DNA from: Meiothermus sp. Pnk-1
GTDB lineage: Bacteria > Deinococcota > Deinococci > Deinococcales > Thermaceae
Assembly (NCBI RefSeq): GCF_003226535.1
Contig: NZ_QKOB01000003.1
Coordinates: 186,001-250,000 of the forward strand
Direction: 5' to 3'
DNA: 64,000 bases
The position numbers and the translations under genes were made by a program. A model generated the notes under the pieces. That model had not been told where the DNA came from. It saw only the letters and a list, made by a program, of their open reading frames with translations, and did no database searches. Below, one piece after another: positions 35,401-43,862 of this stretch (positions are counted from its first letter, which is position 1; each line of letters begins with the position of its first letter).

Positions 35401-36546
35401 GGCGGCCTGGGATGGCACCCGCGCCTTTGGCAGACGGCGGCTTTGGGGTTGGGCTGGCTAACCCCCTTCACCACCTTCGCCCTCCCCTACCCAGCCCTGC
35501 CCAACGTGAGCGTCCCTCCGCCCAAGTGCGCCGCCGGGAAGTTTGTGAACCCCAACTACAGCTTCACCCAAAATGCCGGGGCCAAGGTCACCTACCGCAT
35601 CGACAAGGACGGCAACATGAGCGTGCGGCTGGTGATCAGCTTCGATGACTCGCTCCGCAGCGGCACGGGCGGCACCATCACCGCCGACTCGGGCTGGGTA
35701 CAAGCGGGCAAGTTCAACGGGGTGCTCTACGTAGACAATCAGGAGCCGGGCTGGGACCTGGCCGTTGACGAGCTCACCGGACCCGACCGCATCAGCGGTC
35801 TACGGGACAAAAACGGGAACCTCATCCCCACCACCGATCCCCGCTCGGCCCCTCCGGCCATCGCCCGCTTCCAGCAGATCACCATCGCCGCGCAGAAGAC
35901 CATCGCCATCAGCGGGGACCTCAAGTACGAGGACCCTCCCTGCGCCGGAGCCCCCACCAAGAATCCCGATGGCAGCGTAACCCCGGCGGCGTGCGGCAAC
36001 CGGGAGAAAATGATCGATCCCAATAGCCCGGACTACAAGGCCAATATCCTGGGTCTCTACTCCCAAGACGGAGATATCCGCATCAACGCCGGCGGAACCG
36101 ATCCTTACGGCCACCCGGTAGTCGGGACCAATGCGCCCAAGAATGTCGAAGTACACGGGGTGCTGATGACCTCGAGCGGGCGCATCTACGCCAACTTCAA
36201 CCGCTTCTATAACAGCCCCGATGGCAACCCGGAGCTGGGTGACTTCCGGCTCTTGGGCGGCACCATCAGCAAGTTCTACGGCGAGGTAGGCCGCGACACC
36301 AACGGCGACGCCAAGCCCGACCAGGGCTTTGGACGGCGCTACACCTACGACGTCCGCACGCAGGACAGCGGGATGACCCCCCCGGCTTTCCCAACCTTCG
36401 ATAAAGGCGTTCCTCCCAAGGTCCAACTCTGGGACCAAGCCCTGAACTCGAGCAAACCCATAGCCGAAGGTGGGCTCAACGGACAATACTCTCCCCGCTC
36501 GCTCAAACCCGTTCCCGGCTTTACCCGTTCGGCCAAGGATCAGTAG
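32467..36546 (+). CDS. Giant PilX/GspK-like minor pilin with five Ig-like repeats (ComZ-like)
   Basis: 1359 residues. The N-terminus KSNKG followed by IALVVALLAGALLL is a class III (prepilin) signal; Glu at position +5 is missing, as in GspK/PilX-type tip pilins. Residues about 40-468 form a pilin-like head with Gly-rich strands and cysteines. Residues about 469-977 are five tandem 95-105 residue Ig-like units, each with the (L/I)xxSFxGLPxGVxxxP motif. The rest (978-1359) resumes a Gly/Asp-rich solenoid-like fold. This suggests an original tip pilin into which repeats were inserted. Thermus ComZ, a tip-associated DNA-binding pilin, is the nearest known idea. Three further pilin genes follow at 2, -4 and 7 bp. 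Confidence 0.75.
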   Translation: MKSNKGIALVVALLAGALLLTVVLAVVANLSLSTRRVTGDQGPILQAKYAAESGLAFASKRAETMLDQTGFLVQYLKLPAGANLNQYAANFCNTTTGSPGFTNPYAQPLSVQNVTVCTVQANGTVPEGDRWSIFSDNISDAAYTAWNTKYPTRPIDKSTFWTTLFRATTQQQVLSDASGVKSVYQIPQGILEPVQVTAYRQGGSWVFRFEIQPQTVRSVGLLLNSTGQRLAQQVLERQYGNRLALVLLPPSFAQFAQFTDFNATGIGTGSERVWFYDSHLYGGPVHTNDILAFGGGSPWFGGRVSSAGCVRSSATDPCSSKDPNKVYVNPSAPTKTDVASAFPAYAKPQFANDPNSQTNPPAKDVNWNADYIPLPTTDVAQKTAAQNGGIYIDAGETASTAPGGPYGNLNRLKLWAAKDANGTPLDASDWDAANERWKIDKNDTRYQFIEASMDYRGFGRCEDPIQSISLSPSSVNAPTASPATVTVNISRNPNWSGPVYVDAGSTIPSGATIGGLNQSYSGNGTLTVSLPAGFSGGSVQIRAQAKSGAGSPPVQGDTGYYTADLTLNAAPQPYYNLNTASVTVCKGMSATVNISISRQNGHNLPVTLSFTNLPSGISISPANPTIPAGSSSVAVTVSAGATASNGTAKINAFDSNGTPPSNGNSKNLTITVRDKFAPRANNVSINKPTVGTNSGSTTVNLNRCPGYDNPIDITFSGVPTGVTLNPASVNDTTAGSVGISVIVSTLATPGTYTVTGTATSNDGTRQTFTFRITINGPSYTLSAPDLTVLRGANANLTVSISRSNGHNLPIGLSFSGLPSGVSITPPTAANITGNSASFSLSVSNSATPGTYTLTVNGVDTAGLTASDTFKLTIPAPDFALSLSRSQVDLIRGGSPVTLNVSVTPSNGFSGSVNLSFSGLPNGVTVSPASASVNTSGTSTFSLSASSSATLTSGVTVTVTGTGGGLTRSQTFTLTVSGSGGLGWHPRLWQTAALGLGWLTPFTTFALPYPALPNVSVPPPKCAAGKFVNPNYSFTQNAGAKVTYRIDKDGNMSVRLVISFDDSLRSGTGGTITADSGWVQAGKFNGVLYVDNQEPGWDLAVDELTGPDRISGLRDKNGNLIPTTDPRSAPPAIARFQQITIAAQKTIAISGDLKYEDPPCAGAPTKNPDGSVTPAACGNREKMIDPNSPDYKANILGLYSQDGDIRINAGGTDPYGHPVVGTNAPKNVEVHGVLMTSSGRIYANFNRFYNSPDGNPELGDFRLLGGTISKFYGEVGRDTNGDAKPDQGFGRRYTYDVRTQDSGMTPPAFPTFDKGVPPKVQLWDQALNSSKPIAEGGLNGQYSPRSLKPVPGFTRSAKDQ

Positions 36547-36548
36547 AC

Positions 36549-37007
36549 ATGCGCAGCAAGGGTTTCTCCCTCCTCGAGCTCTTGGTGGTCCTATTCATCC
36601 TGGGGCTTCTGGGAGCGCTAGGCTTCATCACCTTGCGGGAGAGCATCAACCGCGGCCAGGTCCGGGAGGTAGCCACCCGCCTCGCGGCGGACCTGGCCCA
36701 GGCCCGCAGCTCAGCCCAGCGCTACGCGCGGCCATCGCGACTCGAGCTGGCGCCCGACGGCAAAGGCTATACCCTCACCCTGCGCCAGGGGGCAGCGGAT
36801 CAGCTGGTCCAGACCTACACCACCCCTCCAGGCATCACCCTGGAGGCCGTGGGCTCCACCCCCACCCAAATCACCTACGATGCGCCCCTGGGGGAGGTCA
36901 CCACCAATAGCGCGGCGGCCTTCGCGGCTACGGTAAAATCAAACCGGACTACGTACTCTAGGGTGGTACGCGCCATTGGGGTCACCGGCAAGGTGGTGGT
37001 GCGATGA
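36549..37007 (+). CDS. Type II/IV pseudopilin, GspH/FimT type
   Basis: A 152-residue minor pilin with prepilin peptidase site MRSKG followed by FSLLELLVVLFILGLLG, Phe at +1 and Glu at +5. The body (TRLAADLAQARSSAQRYARPSRLEL) is the GspH/FimT pattern. It is cotranscribed with the giant pilin (2-bp gap) and overlaps the next pilin by 4 bases. It likely forms part of the priming tip complex of a type IV pilus used for DNA uptake or twitching. Confidence 0.85.
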   Translation: MRSKGFSLLELLVVLFILGLLGALGFITLRESINRGQVREVATRLAADLAQARSSAQRYARPSRLELAPDGKGYTLTLRQGAADQLVQTYTTPPGITLEAVGSTPTQITYDAPLGEVTTNSAAAFAATVKSNRTTYSRVVRAIGVTGKVVVR

Positions 37008-37450
37008 GGCAGCAGGGCTTAACCTTGGTCGAGGTATTGGTAGCCATCGCCATCTTCGCGGCGATCTTGGCGGTGGTGGTGCCCCTGGTCGGCTTCTTTC
37101 GCTTGAACAGCCAGAGCACCCGCACCCTCAACGCCACCACGCTAGCCCAAAATCTCGTGGAGGAGGTGCGGGGGTTCTGGCAAGATCCCGACCACTACAA
37201 CAAAACCTGCTACGAGCCGGCATCGCCGCTACCCAGCCAGGTGAGCTTGCGAGCCTACGCGCTGGATGCGACCGGAGGCAATCCCTCTCCCCTCACCGTG
37301 AACTATAGCTGTGCCAGCGCTACCCCTGATGCCGCTTACGTCTCCCTCAAGAGAATGGAGGTAGTGGTCCAAGACCCCCGCAATGCCACCAAGGTTCTGG
37401 CCCGCGTCACCGTGGATGTGCCCAACCCCACCCCCCCGCCCATCAACTGA
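37004..37450 (+). CDS. Minor pilin, PilV/GspI type
   Basis: 148 residues with cleavage motif MRQQG followed by LTLVEVLVAIAIFAAILAVVV, Leu at +1 and Glu at +5. The head carries cysteines in NKTCYEP and NYSCASATP that probably form a disulfide. ATG overlaps the previous stop (ATGA). The order GspH-like, PilV-like, PilW-like matches the pilin cluster of Thermus. Confidence 0.85.
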   Translation: MRQQGLTLVEVLVAIAIFAAILAVVVPLVGFFRLNSQSTRTLNATTLAQNLVEEVRGFWQDPDHYNKTCYEPASPLPSQVSLRAYALDATGGNPSPLTVNYSCASATPDAAYVSLKRMEVVVQDPRNATKVLARVTVDVPNPTPPPIN

Positions 37451-37457
37451 GGCCCGT

Positions 37458-38243
37458 ATGCGAAGCAAAGGCTTTACCCTGTTCGAGCTCTTGGTGGCCA
37501 TGGTCCTGGTGGGCCTGATCTTTGCCGCTTTTCTCCAGGTATTTACCGGCACCCTCAACCAGTCCACCCTCACCAGCGCCCGCTCCGACCTGCTCAAAGA
37601 AGGCCAGATCGCCGTGCAGGTGATAGCTTCGAAGCTACAGGAGGCCTGCTACGTCTACCCTAACGGCGCGACCCTACGTATGGCCGATAGCGGCTACAGC
37701 ACGCAAAACCTGCGTGGGGGTTACGACTGGACGGTGGGGAGTGACCCGATTCTGGCGATGCTCCTTCCGCCCGATCCCAACAGCGCCAATCCAGACTCCT
37801 ATCGTTTCTTCGCCTACTACCCGCTGCTGCGCGGTTTTTATAACAGCAACGCCGGGACCAGCCTGCAGCTGGAGAGCGACCCCGCCAACGACAACGTCTG
37901 GGTACTGATGGAGTACCGTCGCAACCTGGACCCAAGCATCACCCCCGGCGACTTCGCCAATCCACCCGGCAGCCCCGCGCCGTGCGCCACCTTGGCCCAG
38001 GGACTGACCAACGCCGACCTCCAAGGGGGCACCGCCCGCATACTGGTAGATTACGTAAGCCCCCAGAACGACCTCTTCAGCCCCAACGACAACCCCGCCG
38101 ACCCCAGCGACACCCCTACCGCGGCCACGCTAAACCTGCGGATGCAGCGCAGCCTCCAGGGGAAAAACCTGAGCGTAGCCGGGGGAGGGAGCGGCCTTAG
38201 CGTACGGGTGTTTCCTCGCAACCTGGGCGTCCTCGCCCCCTAG
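37458..38243 (+). CDS. Minor pilin, PilW/GspJ type
   Basis: 261 residues from ATG 37458, seven bases after the previous stop. The prepilin site is MRSKG followed by FTLFELLVAMVLVGLIFAAFL, Phe at +1 and Glu at +5. The helix continues to LLKEGQIAVQVIASKLQEACYVYP, typical of GspJ/PilW. An upstream in-frame start at 37383 inside the previous gene is rejected because the prepilin signal must be N-terminal. It ends the pilin operon, 12 bp before lepA. Confidence 0.85.
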   Translation: MRSKGFTLFELLVAMVLVGLIFAAFLQVFTGTLNQSTLTSARSDLLKEGQIAVQVIASKLQEACYVYPNGATLRMADSGYSTQNLRGGYDWTVGSDPILAMLLPPDPNSANPDSYRFFAYYPLLRGFYNSNAGTSLQLESDPANDNVWVLMEYRRNLDPSITPGDFANPPGSPAPCATLAQGLTNADLQGGTARILVDYVSPQNDLFSPNDNPADPSDTPTAATLNLRMQRSLQGKNLSVAGGGSGLSVRVFPRNLGVLAP

Positions 38244-38255
38244 TACAATCAAAGG

Positions 38256-40070
38256 GTGCAGGAACGCATACGCAATTTCTCCATCATTGCCCACGTAGAC
38301 CACGGCAAGTCCACGCTCGCCGATCGCATCCTCCAGATGACCCATGCGGTCAGCGTGCGCGAGATGCGCGAGCAGTTTCTGGATTCCCTCGAGCTCGAGC
38401 GCGAGCGCGGCATCACCATCAAAGCCAGCGCGGTGCGCCTGTTTTACGAAGCCAAGGACGGCCAGACCTACACCTTCAACCTCATCGACACCCCCGGCCA
38501 CGTGGACTTCGGCTACGAGGTGAGCCGGGCCCTGGCCGCCGTGGAGGGGGTGCTGCTGGTGGTGGACGCCTCCCAGGGGGTCGAGGCCCAGACCATCGCC
38601 AACTTCTACCTGGCCCTCGAGCACGAGCACACCATCATCCCGGTGGTGAACAAGATCGACTTGCCCTCGGCCCGGCCCGAGGAAGTCGCCCTCGAGATCG
38701 AAGAGGTGCTGGGCCTACCCGCCGAGGAGGTGGTGTTTGCCTCAGGCAAGACCGGCCAAGGCGTGGAGGAGATCCTCGAGGCCATCGTGAGGCGCATTCC
38801 AGCCCCACGGGGCAAACCCAGCGATCCGCTCAAGGCGCTCATCTTCGACTCCATCTTCGACGCTTACCAGGGGGTGATCCCCTACGTGCGGGTCTTCGAG
38901 GGGACGGTCACCCACGGGGACAAGATCCGCGTCTGGTCTACCGGAAAAGAGTTCGAGGTGGACAAGGTGGGGATCTTCCGGCCCGGCGCGCTCGAGCCCG
39001 TTACCCGGCTGGGCCCTGGCGAGGTGGGCTGGATCACCGCCAACATCCGCGAGATCGGCGAGGCCCAGGTGGGCGACACCATCACCCTGGCCGACCACCC
39101 CACCGATGGCCCCTACCCCGGCTTCAAACCGGCCAAGCCGGTGGTCTTCGCCGGGATGTACCCGGTGGACACCCAGGACTACAACCGCCTCCGCGACGCC
39201 CTGGAGAAGCTCAAGCTCAACGACGCCGCGCTCTCCTTCGAGCCGGAGACCTCAGAGGCGCTGGGCTTTGGCTTTCGCTGCGGGTTTTTAGGCCTGCTGC
39301 ACGCCGAGATCGTGCAGGAGAGGCTCGAGCGGGAGTTCAACCTCAACCTGATCTCCACCGCCCCCAGCGTGATCTACCGGGTCCTCACCACCAGCGGAGA
39401 GGTGTTCGAGGTGCATAACCCTTCGATGCTCCCCGACCCCGCCACCATCGCGGCGCTGGAGGAACCCTACGTCAGGCTCAGCGTGTACACCCCCGAGGAG
39501 TACGTCGGGCCGATCATGCAGCTATTGCAAGAGAAGCGCGGGCGGATGGACCATATGAACTATCTGGGCACCGGCGAGCGCGGCAAGCGGGTGGAGCTGG
39601 TGTACCAAGTGCCCTTTGGGGAGATCCTCTACGACTTCCACGACCGGCTCAAGAGCCTCTCGCGCGGGTATGCTTCGATGGACTACGAGCAGGCCGGTTA
39701 CCAAGAAGGCGACTTGGTCAAGGTGCAGATTCTGGTCAACGAGGAGCCGGTAGACGCCCTGGCGTTCATCGCCCATCGGGATAAGGCCTACTCCCTCGCC
39801 CGCAGCATGGTGGACAAGCTGGCCGAGGTCATCCCCCGCCAGCAGTTCGCGGTGCCCGTGCAGGCCGCCATCGGTGGGAAGATCATCGCCCGGGCCACGG
39901 TGAAAGCCCTGCGCAAAGACGTGCTGGCCAAGTGCTATGGCGGCGATGTGAGCCGCAAAAAGAAACTGTTGGAGAAGCAGAAGGAGGGCAAGAAGCGGCT
40001 CAAGGCCATCGGCAGCGTGGAGGTGCCGCAGGAGGCCTTCTTGGCGGTGCTCTCAGCGGGGAAGGAGTGA
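38256..40070 (+). CDS. lepA: Elongation factor 4 (back-translocating GTPase LepA)
   Basis: A ribosome-associated GTPase of 604 residues. G1 is [10 protein letters not shown]3 is [13 protein letters not shown]4 is NKIDLP, and the LepA-specific C-terminal domain ends with the Lys-rich tail [19 protein letters not shown]. The GTG start at 38256 follows TACAAT (38244-38249) by 6 nt and AAAGG directly, so either a leaderless start or close ribosome site applies. It follows the pilin operon on the same strand. Confidence 0.96.
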   Translation: MQERIRNFSIIAHVDHGKSTLADRILQMTHAVSVREMREQFLDSLELERERGITIKASAVRLFYEAKDGQTYTFNLIDTPGHVDFGYEVSRALAAVEGVLLVVDASQGVEAQTIANFYLALEHEHTIIPVVNKIDLPSARPEEVALEIEEVLGLPAEEVVFASGKTGQGVEEILEAIVRRIPAPRGKPSDPLKALIFDSIFDAYQGVIPYVRVFEGTVTHGDKIRVWSTGKEFEVDKVGIFRPGALEPVTRLGPGEVGWITANIREIGEAQVGDTITLADHPTDGPYPGFKPAKPVVFAGMYPVDTQDYNRLRDALEKLKLNDAALSFEPETSEALGFGFRCGFLGLLHAEIVQERLEREFNLNLISTAPSVIYRVLTTSGEVFEVHNPSMLPDPATIAALEEPYVRLSVYTPEEYVGPIMQLLQEKRGRMDHMNYLGTGERGKRVELVYQVPFGEILYDFHDRLKSLSRGYASMDYEQAGYQEGDLVKVQILVNEEPVDALAFIAHRDKAYSLARSMVDKLAEVIPRQQFAVPVQAAIGGKIIARATVKALRKDVLAKCYGGDVSRKKKLLEKQKEGKKRLKAIGSVEVPQEAFLAVLSAGKE

Positions 40071-40074
40071 GTAC

Positions 40075-40120
40075 GCTATGCGTCGTACGCCATCTCTTTA
40101 CGACGTATGACGCTCGACGC
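40075..40120 (+). repeat. Short TACG/GACG repeat between lepA and the kinase gene
   Basis: The spacer reads tacgctatgcgtcgtacgccat, then tttacgacgtatgacgctcgacgcc. It shares CGTCGTACGCCAT exactly with the array near 15.6 kb and has the GACG core of the second array. It therefore belongs to the same dispersed repeat family. Confidence 0.6.
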
Positions 40121-40127
40121 CAGGGCC

Positions 40128-41117
40128 ATGTCGCTCAAATACCGCATCGCCCTCTCCATCGCTACGCTCTCTTTTGTCCCAAACATCGTCGTGTTGGCAG
40201 GGTTTCTGCTCAGCATCCGAGGGCAGAACCCCGAGATCTGGCTACCGCTGCTGCTATGGGCCCCCTTCTTGGCCCTGGGCTCGGCGGGGGTGGGGTATCT
40301 GGTGGCTACGGTCTTGATGCGCCCGGTGGACGAACTGACCCGTTCGCTGGCTTACCTGCGCAGCACCGAGCGCGTTCTGGCCGAACTCACCCTCCCCCGC
40401 CCCAAGGAACGCCCCCCCAAGGAGATCGCCGAGCTGCGGGAGGGATTCGAGGAGTTGCTCGAGCACCTGCGCCAGGTGATGGAAGGGCGCGAGGCGGTCT
40501 TCGCCACCCTGGCCCACGACCTCAAGACCCCGCTGTTGGCCGCCATCCGGGCCCTCGAGTACCTCGAGGATGCCGACTCCATCGGCCCCCTTCGGCGCAA
40601 GGAGGTCATCCGCGACCTGTGGAAGGAGCTCTCGCGGAGCTACTGGCTGGTGGAAAACCTGCTCACCGCCAGCCGCCTCGAGACCCAAAAACCCAACCCC
40701 GAGATGCTCAACCTGCGGGCCATGCTGGAAGATTTGCGCCTGCGTTTCGCCGGCTCGGCAAAAGAGGCCGGGATCAGCCTGGAGACAGCCGGGGCGGGGC
40801 AGGCCCGGGTGGACCGTCACCTGCTCGAGCGGGCCCTTACCAACCTAATCACCAACGCGCTGCGCCACGCCAAAAGCCGGGTGGCGCTGCGGGCCGGGGA
40901 CGGCTGGGTGGAGGTCGAGGACGACGGACCGGGGCTGCCGGATAGCCTCGAGCGCCTTTCTCAGCCCTTCCGCAGCCAGCGGTTGCGCGGGGTGCGGGCG
41001 GGCTCGGCGGGGTTGGGGATGTACGTGGCCCGGCGGGTCGCGGAGGTCCACGGGGGCAAGCTCGAGCACCTTAAGGGTCAGTTGGGTGGGGCCTGTCTAC
41101 GGCTACGGCTAAACTGA
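40128..41117 (+). CDS. Sensor histidine kinase (two-helix membrane type with HAMP)
   Basis: 329 residues from ATG 40128. Two membrane helices (about 8-30 and 37-62) bracket only about six residues outside, so the sensor senses in or at the membrane. A HAMP-like linker (about 62-115) leads to the HisKA helix with His130 in FATLAHDLKTPL, and the ATPase domain has N-box LITNALRHA, G1 DDGPGLPDS and G2 GSAGLGMYVARRV. The frame's first ATG (40107) falls in the repeat that precedes the gene, so MSLKYRIAL is taken as start. It is followed directly by the response regulator. Confidence 0.88.
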   Translation: MSLKYRIALSIATLSFVPNIVVLAGFLLSIRGQNPEIWLPLLLWAPFLALGSAGVGYLVATVLMRPVDELTRSLAYLRSTERVLAELTLPRPKERPPKEIAELREGFEELLEHLRQVMEGREAVFATLAHDLKTPLLAAIRALEYLEDADSIGPLRRKEVIRDLWKELSRSYWLVENLLTASRLETQKPNPEMLNLRAMLEDLRLRFAGSAKEAGISLETAGAGQARVDRHLLERALTNLITNALRHAKSRVALRAGDGWVEVEDDGPGLPDSLERLSQPFRSQRLRGVRAGSAGLGMYVARRVAEVHGGKLEHLKGQLGGACLRLRLN

Positions 41118-41125
41118 AAGTGGGA

Positions 41126-41704
41126 ATGAGGCTCCTAATCGCCGACGACCATCCCCTGTTTCGCCTCGGGCTGCGGGCGGCCCTCGAGCGCGAGGGGTTT
41201 GTGGTCGTGGGGGAGGCCGGCGACGGGGAGGAAACGGTAAAGCTGGGCTTGAAGCTTCGCCCCGAGGCCATCCTGCTCGACATCAAGATGCCCAAGCGGG
41301 ACGGAATCTCCACCTGCCGGGCTTTGCGCGAGGGGGGCTACGCCGGGCTCATCGCCATGGTCACCACCTTTCACGAACCCGCCTTGGTCCATCAAGCGGC
41401 CACTGCCGGGGCTGACGCTTATTGGTCGAAGGAGATGCCCCCCGACGAGCTGGCTCAGCGCCTAGGGCAGCTGCAAAAAGGGCTCGAGCCCCGCCTCCGC
41501 CCTCCTCCCCTACCGGAGCTGACCCCCAGGGAAAAGAGCGTGCTGCGCCTGCTGGCGCAGGGGCTCTCCACCAAGGAGATGGCCCAAGAGCTGGGGCTTT
41601 CCCCGGACACGGTGAAGGATCACCTCGAGCGCCTGTACGGGAAGCTCACCGCCCGCAACCGAGTAGAGGCCCTAGAGCGAGCCAGGGGATTGGGTTTTCT
41701 CTAG
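41126..41704 (+). CDS. NarL/FixJ-family response regulator
   Basis: A 192-residue transcription factor. The receiver has Asp52 (AILLDIKMP), an acidic pair ADDHP, Thr80-Thr81 and Lys102. The C-terminal LuxR-type HTH (LTPREKSVLRLLAQGLSTKEMAQELGLSPDTVKDHL) begins near residue 133. It lies 8 bp behind a HisKA-type kinase; NarL regulators usually pair with HisKA_3 kinases, so the pair is a mixed type. A GTG two codons upstream is an alternative start. Confidence 0.9.
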   Translation: MRLLIADDHPLFRLGLRAALEREGFVVVGEAGDGEETVKLGLKLRPEAILLDIKMPKRDGISTCRALREGGYAGLIAMVTTFHEPALVHQAATAGADAYWSKEMPPDELAQRLGQLQKGLEPRLRPPPLPELTPREKSVLRLLAQGLSTKEMAQELGLSPDTVKDHLERLYGKLTARNRVEALERARGLGFL

Positions 41705-41715
41705 AGGCCGGGTGC

Positions 41716-41721
41716 TATAAT
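41716..41721 (+). promoter_or_regulatory. Perfect TATAAT box before the DarA-like gene
   Basis: TATAAT ends 7 nt before the ATG at 41729, implying a leaderless message separate from the two-component pair. No good -35 is seen at 17 bp; TTGGGT at 41690-41695 is 20 bp away. Confidence 0.5.
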
Positions 41722-41728
41722 CCAGGCC

Positions 41729-42058
41729 ATGAAGCTGTTAATCACCATCGTGCAGGACGCGGACGCGCCGGGTTTGATCAAAGCCCTGACCGAGCGCGGC
41801 TTCCAAAGCACCAAGCTGGCTTCCACCGGGGGGTTCCTGCGCGAGGGCAGCACCACCCTCTTGATCGGGGTGGAAGACTCCCAGGTCGAGGCGGTCAAGG
41901 AGGTGATCCGGGAAAAATGCCGCACCAGAACAAGGCTCATCACCCCTGGTGTCCCCATGGCCGAGGCCCCCGATCCCTTTCTGGCCCAGCCGGTAGAGGT
42001 AAGGGTAGGCGGGGCGGTGGTGTTTATCCTCAACGTCGAGGAGTTCATGAAAGTGTAG
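41729..42058 (+). CDS. Cyclic-di-AMP receptor protein, DarA/PstA type
   Basis: A 109-residue PII-like trimer-forming protein that binds cyclic di-AMP. The family pattern is clear: MKLLITIVQDADAPGLIKALTERGFQSTKLASTGGFLREGSTTLLIGVEDSQV, with the Thr/Gly loop (STGGFL) and the C-terminal VRVGGAVVFILNVEEF. No diadenylate cyclase gene is present in the window. It has its own TATAAT box. The neighbouring two-component pair is not clearly linked. Confidence 0.9.
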   Translation: MKLLITIVQDADAPGLIKALTERGFQSTKLASTGGFLREGSTTLLIGVEDSQVEAVKEVIREKCRTRTRLITPGVPMAEAPDPFLAQPVEVRVGGAVVFILNVEEFMKV

Positions 42059-42144
42059 CGGCCCTAACGCCCGATCCACTCCCTTTAGCGACGTGAGGGC
42101 CGCAGGGGCACTGAGCGCGTACGGATTGTTGTAAGTTAGTAGGT

Positions 42145-43041
42145 ATGAAACTTGGGTGCGGCTTACTGGCCGCTTTTTTGTTAGGCAGCGCTACGGCACA
42201 GATCAGCTTCCCCCAGGAGAGCCTAACCAAAGCTTTGGGGGTGAATAGCCAAGCCCGAAGCTTCACCTATAACCGGGGAACGGTTCAGCTCGAGCTGCTA
42301 GACGGGCTGGTTTACAAGGTGAGCTACCGGGGCCCCGCTACCGACTACCTGGGGGCTGGGCGGGTGCTGGCCGCGGGGATCGGGGAGCCCAAGATGGCCG
42401 AGGCCTTCCTGGGCTTCATGCGGCAAAACGCCGAGGGGCTGCGCGGCAAGGGGCCGCAGAGGATCGGGGTGGGGGATGGCTTTAGCTTCACCCTAACCCT
42501 GGCGGCCGACCTGAGCTTTACCCTGGCCCCGGTGGAGATCAAGGATTTCGGGCCAGACCGGCACATCTTAGGCCAGGGTGGGGTGATGATCCGGGAGTTC
42601 TCTGACTTCCAGTGCCCCTACTGCAAACAGTTTGCGCTGCAGGTCAAGCCGGAGCTCGAGAAGCGCTACATCAACCCCGGCCTGGCCCGCTTCAGCTTCC
42701 GGCACTTCCCCCTCACCCAGATCCACCCCCAGGCCATGCCGGCCGCTCTGGCCGCCGAATGCGCTGCCCAGCAGGGCAAATTCTTCGAGTACCACGATGC
42801 CCTCTTCGAAAAGGGCATCAACGTCTCGGCCCGGGCCCAGGAACTCAAGCTGGACGAGCTCAAGCTGCTGCGCTGTACCCAAGACCCAGCCACCCGGCAG
42901 ATCATCGAATCCGACCTTGCGATGGGCAGCCGGGTGGGGGTAAACGGGACGCCCACGGTGTTCGTAGGTCCTTTTCGCCTGCCCAACGCCTATGACCTCG
43001 AGGCCTACGGGCGCTACATCAAGATGGCCAACGCCCTGTGA
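42145..43041 (+). CDS. Exported DsbA-like thioredoxin-fold protein
   Basis: 298 residues with a signal peptide (KLGCGLLAAFLLGSATAQ; a lipobox-like LGS is not a clear lipobox). An N-terminal domain of about 130 residues is unassigned; the C-terminal DsbA-family domain has catalytic CPYC (Cys157, Cys160) in EFSDFQCPYCKQF, and the cis-Pro loop in VNGTPTVFVG. It probably forms or reshuffles disulfides in the periplasm, for example of the Cys-containing minor pilins encoded upstream. The stop overlaps the earliest possible trmI start. Confidence 0.88.
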   Translation: MKLGCGLLAAFLLGSATAQISFPQESLTKALGVNSQARSFTYNRGTVQLELLDGLVYKVSYRGPATDYLGAGRVLAAGIGEPKMAEAFLGFMRQNAEGLRGKGPQRIGVGDGFSFTLTLAADLSFTLAPVEIKDFGPDRHILGQGGVMIREFSDFQCPYCKQFALQVKPELEKRYINPGLARFSFRHFPLTQIHPQAMPAALAAECAAQQGKFFEYHDALFEKGINVSARAQELKLDELKLLRCTQDPATRQIIESDLAMGSRVGVNGTPTVFVGPFRLPNAYDLEAYGRYIKMANAL

Positions 43042-43088
43042 AGGGTAGGCCCCTTGACCCTGGCGGGGGGAGGCTCGACAATTCTTGC

Positions 43089-43862
43089 GTGCGCTACGGC
43101 GACTGGGTGCTGATACAAGACCGCCGAGGCCGGAAATACCTGTTCCGGCTCAAGGAAGGCCAGAGCTTTGATCACCACCGAGGCTCGTTGAGGCACGAGG
43201 AGATCCTGAGGGCCGGGTATGGCTCGAGGATCACCCTGGAGAACGGGGAACCCTTCAGCGTTCACCGTCCCACGCTCGAGGACTACGCCCTGCATATGCC
43301 CCGCGAGGCCACCCCCACCTACCCCAAAGACGCCGCGATGATCGCCTTCCTGCTCGACTTGGCTCCGGGGATGCAGGTACTCGAGGCGGGCTCAGGCTCA
43401 GGGGGGCTCACCCTGTTTTTGGCCCGCGCCGTAGGCCCTGGGGGGCGGGTCTGGAGCTACGAGAGCCGAGAGCGCCACCAGGAACGGGCCAAGCGGAACC
43501 TGGAGGCTTATGAAACTTGGGGAAACGTACACTTCGTATTGGGGGATCTGCGCGAGGCCAAGCTCGAGCCCCAATCCCTAGACGGGGTAGCCCTGGACCT
43601 GATGGAGCCCTGGGCGGTGCTGGGCAATGTGGTGCCGGCCCTCAAAGCGGATCGCTCGGTGGTGGCGTATCTGCCCAACCTCACCCAGGTGGTGGCGCTG
43701 TTGGAGGAAATCAAGCGGGTGGGCTGGCCCTTACGGCACGAAAGGACGCTCGAGGTCATCCTGCGCAGTTGGGATGTGCGTCCGCCCATCGCCCACCCGA
43801 ATTTTCAGCAGGTGGGGCACACCGCGTTTTTAGTGCAGCTTAGGCGGATTGGGAAGGCGTAG
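43089..43862 (+). CDS. trmI: tRNA (adenine-58-N1)-methyltransferase
   Basis: SAM-dependent enzyme making m1A58 in the T loop, needed for growth at high temperature in Thermus. From GTG 43089 it has 257 residues, close to the Thermus length. The order of motifs is HRPTLEDYALHMPREATPTYPKD, the SAM loop EAGSGSGGLTLFLARAV, VALDLMEPW and HPNFQQVGHTAFLVQL. An in-frame GTG at 43038 overlaps the previous stop and would add 17 residues not expected for the family; GGGGGGAGG lies between. Confidence 0.93.
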   Translation: MRYGDWVLIQDRRGRKYLFRLKEGQSFDHHRGSLRHEEILRAGYGSRITLENGEPFSVHRPTLEDYALHMPREATPTYPKDAAMIAFLLDLAPGMQVLEAGSGSGGLTLFLARAVGPGGRVWSYESRERHQERAKRNLEAYETWGNVHFVLGDLREAKLEPQSLDGVALDLMEPWAVLGNVVPALKADRSVVAYLPNLTQVVALLEEIKRVGWPLRHERTLEVILRSWDVRPPIAHPNFQQVGHTAFLVQLRRIGKA

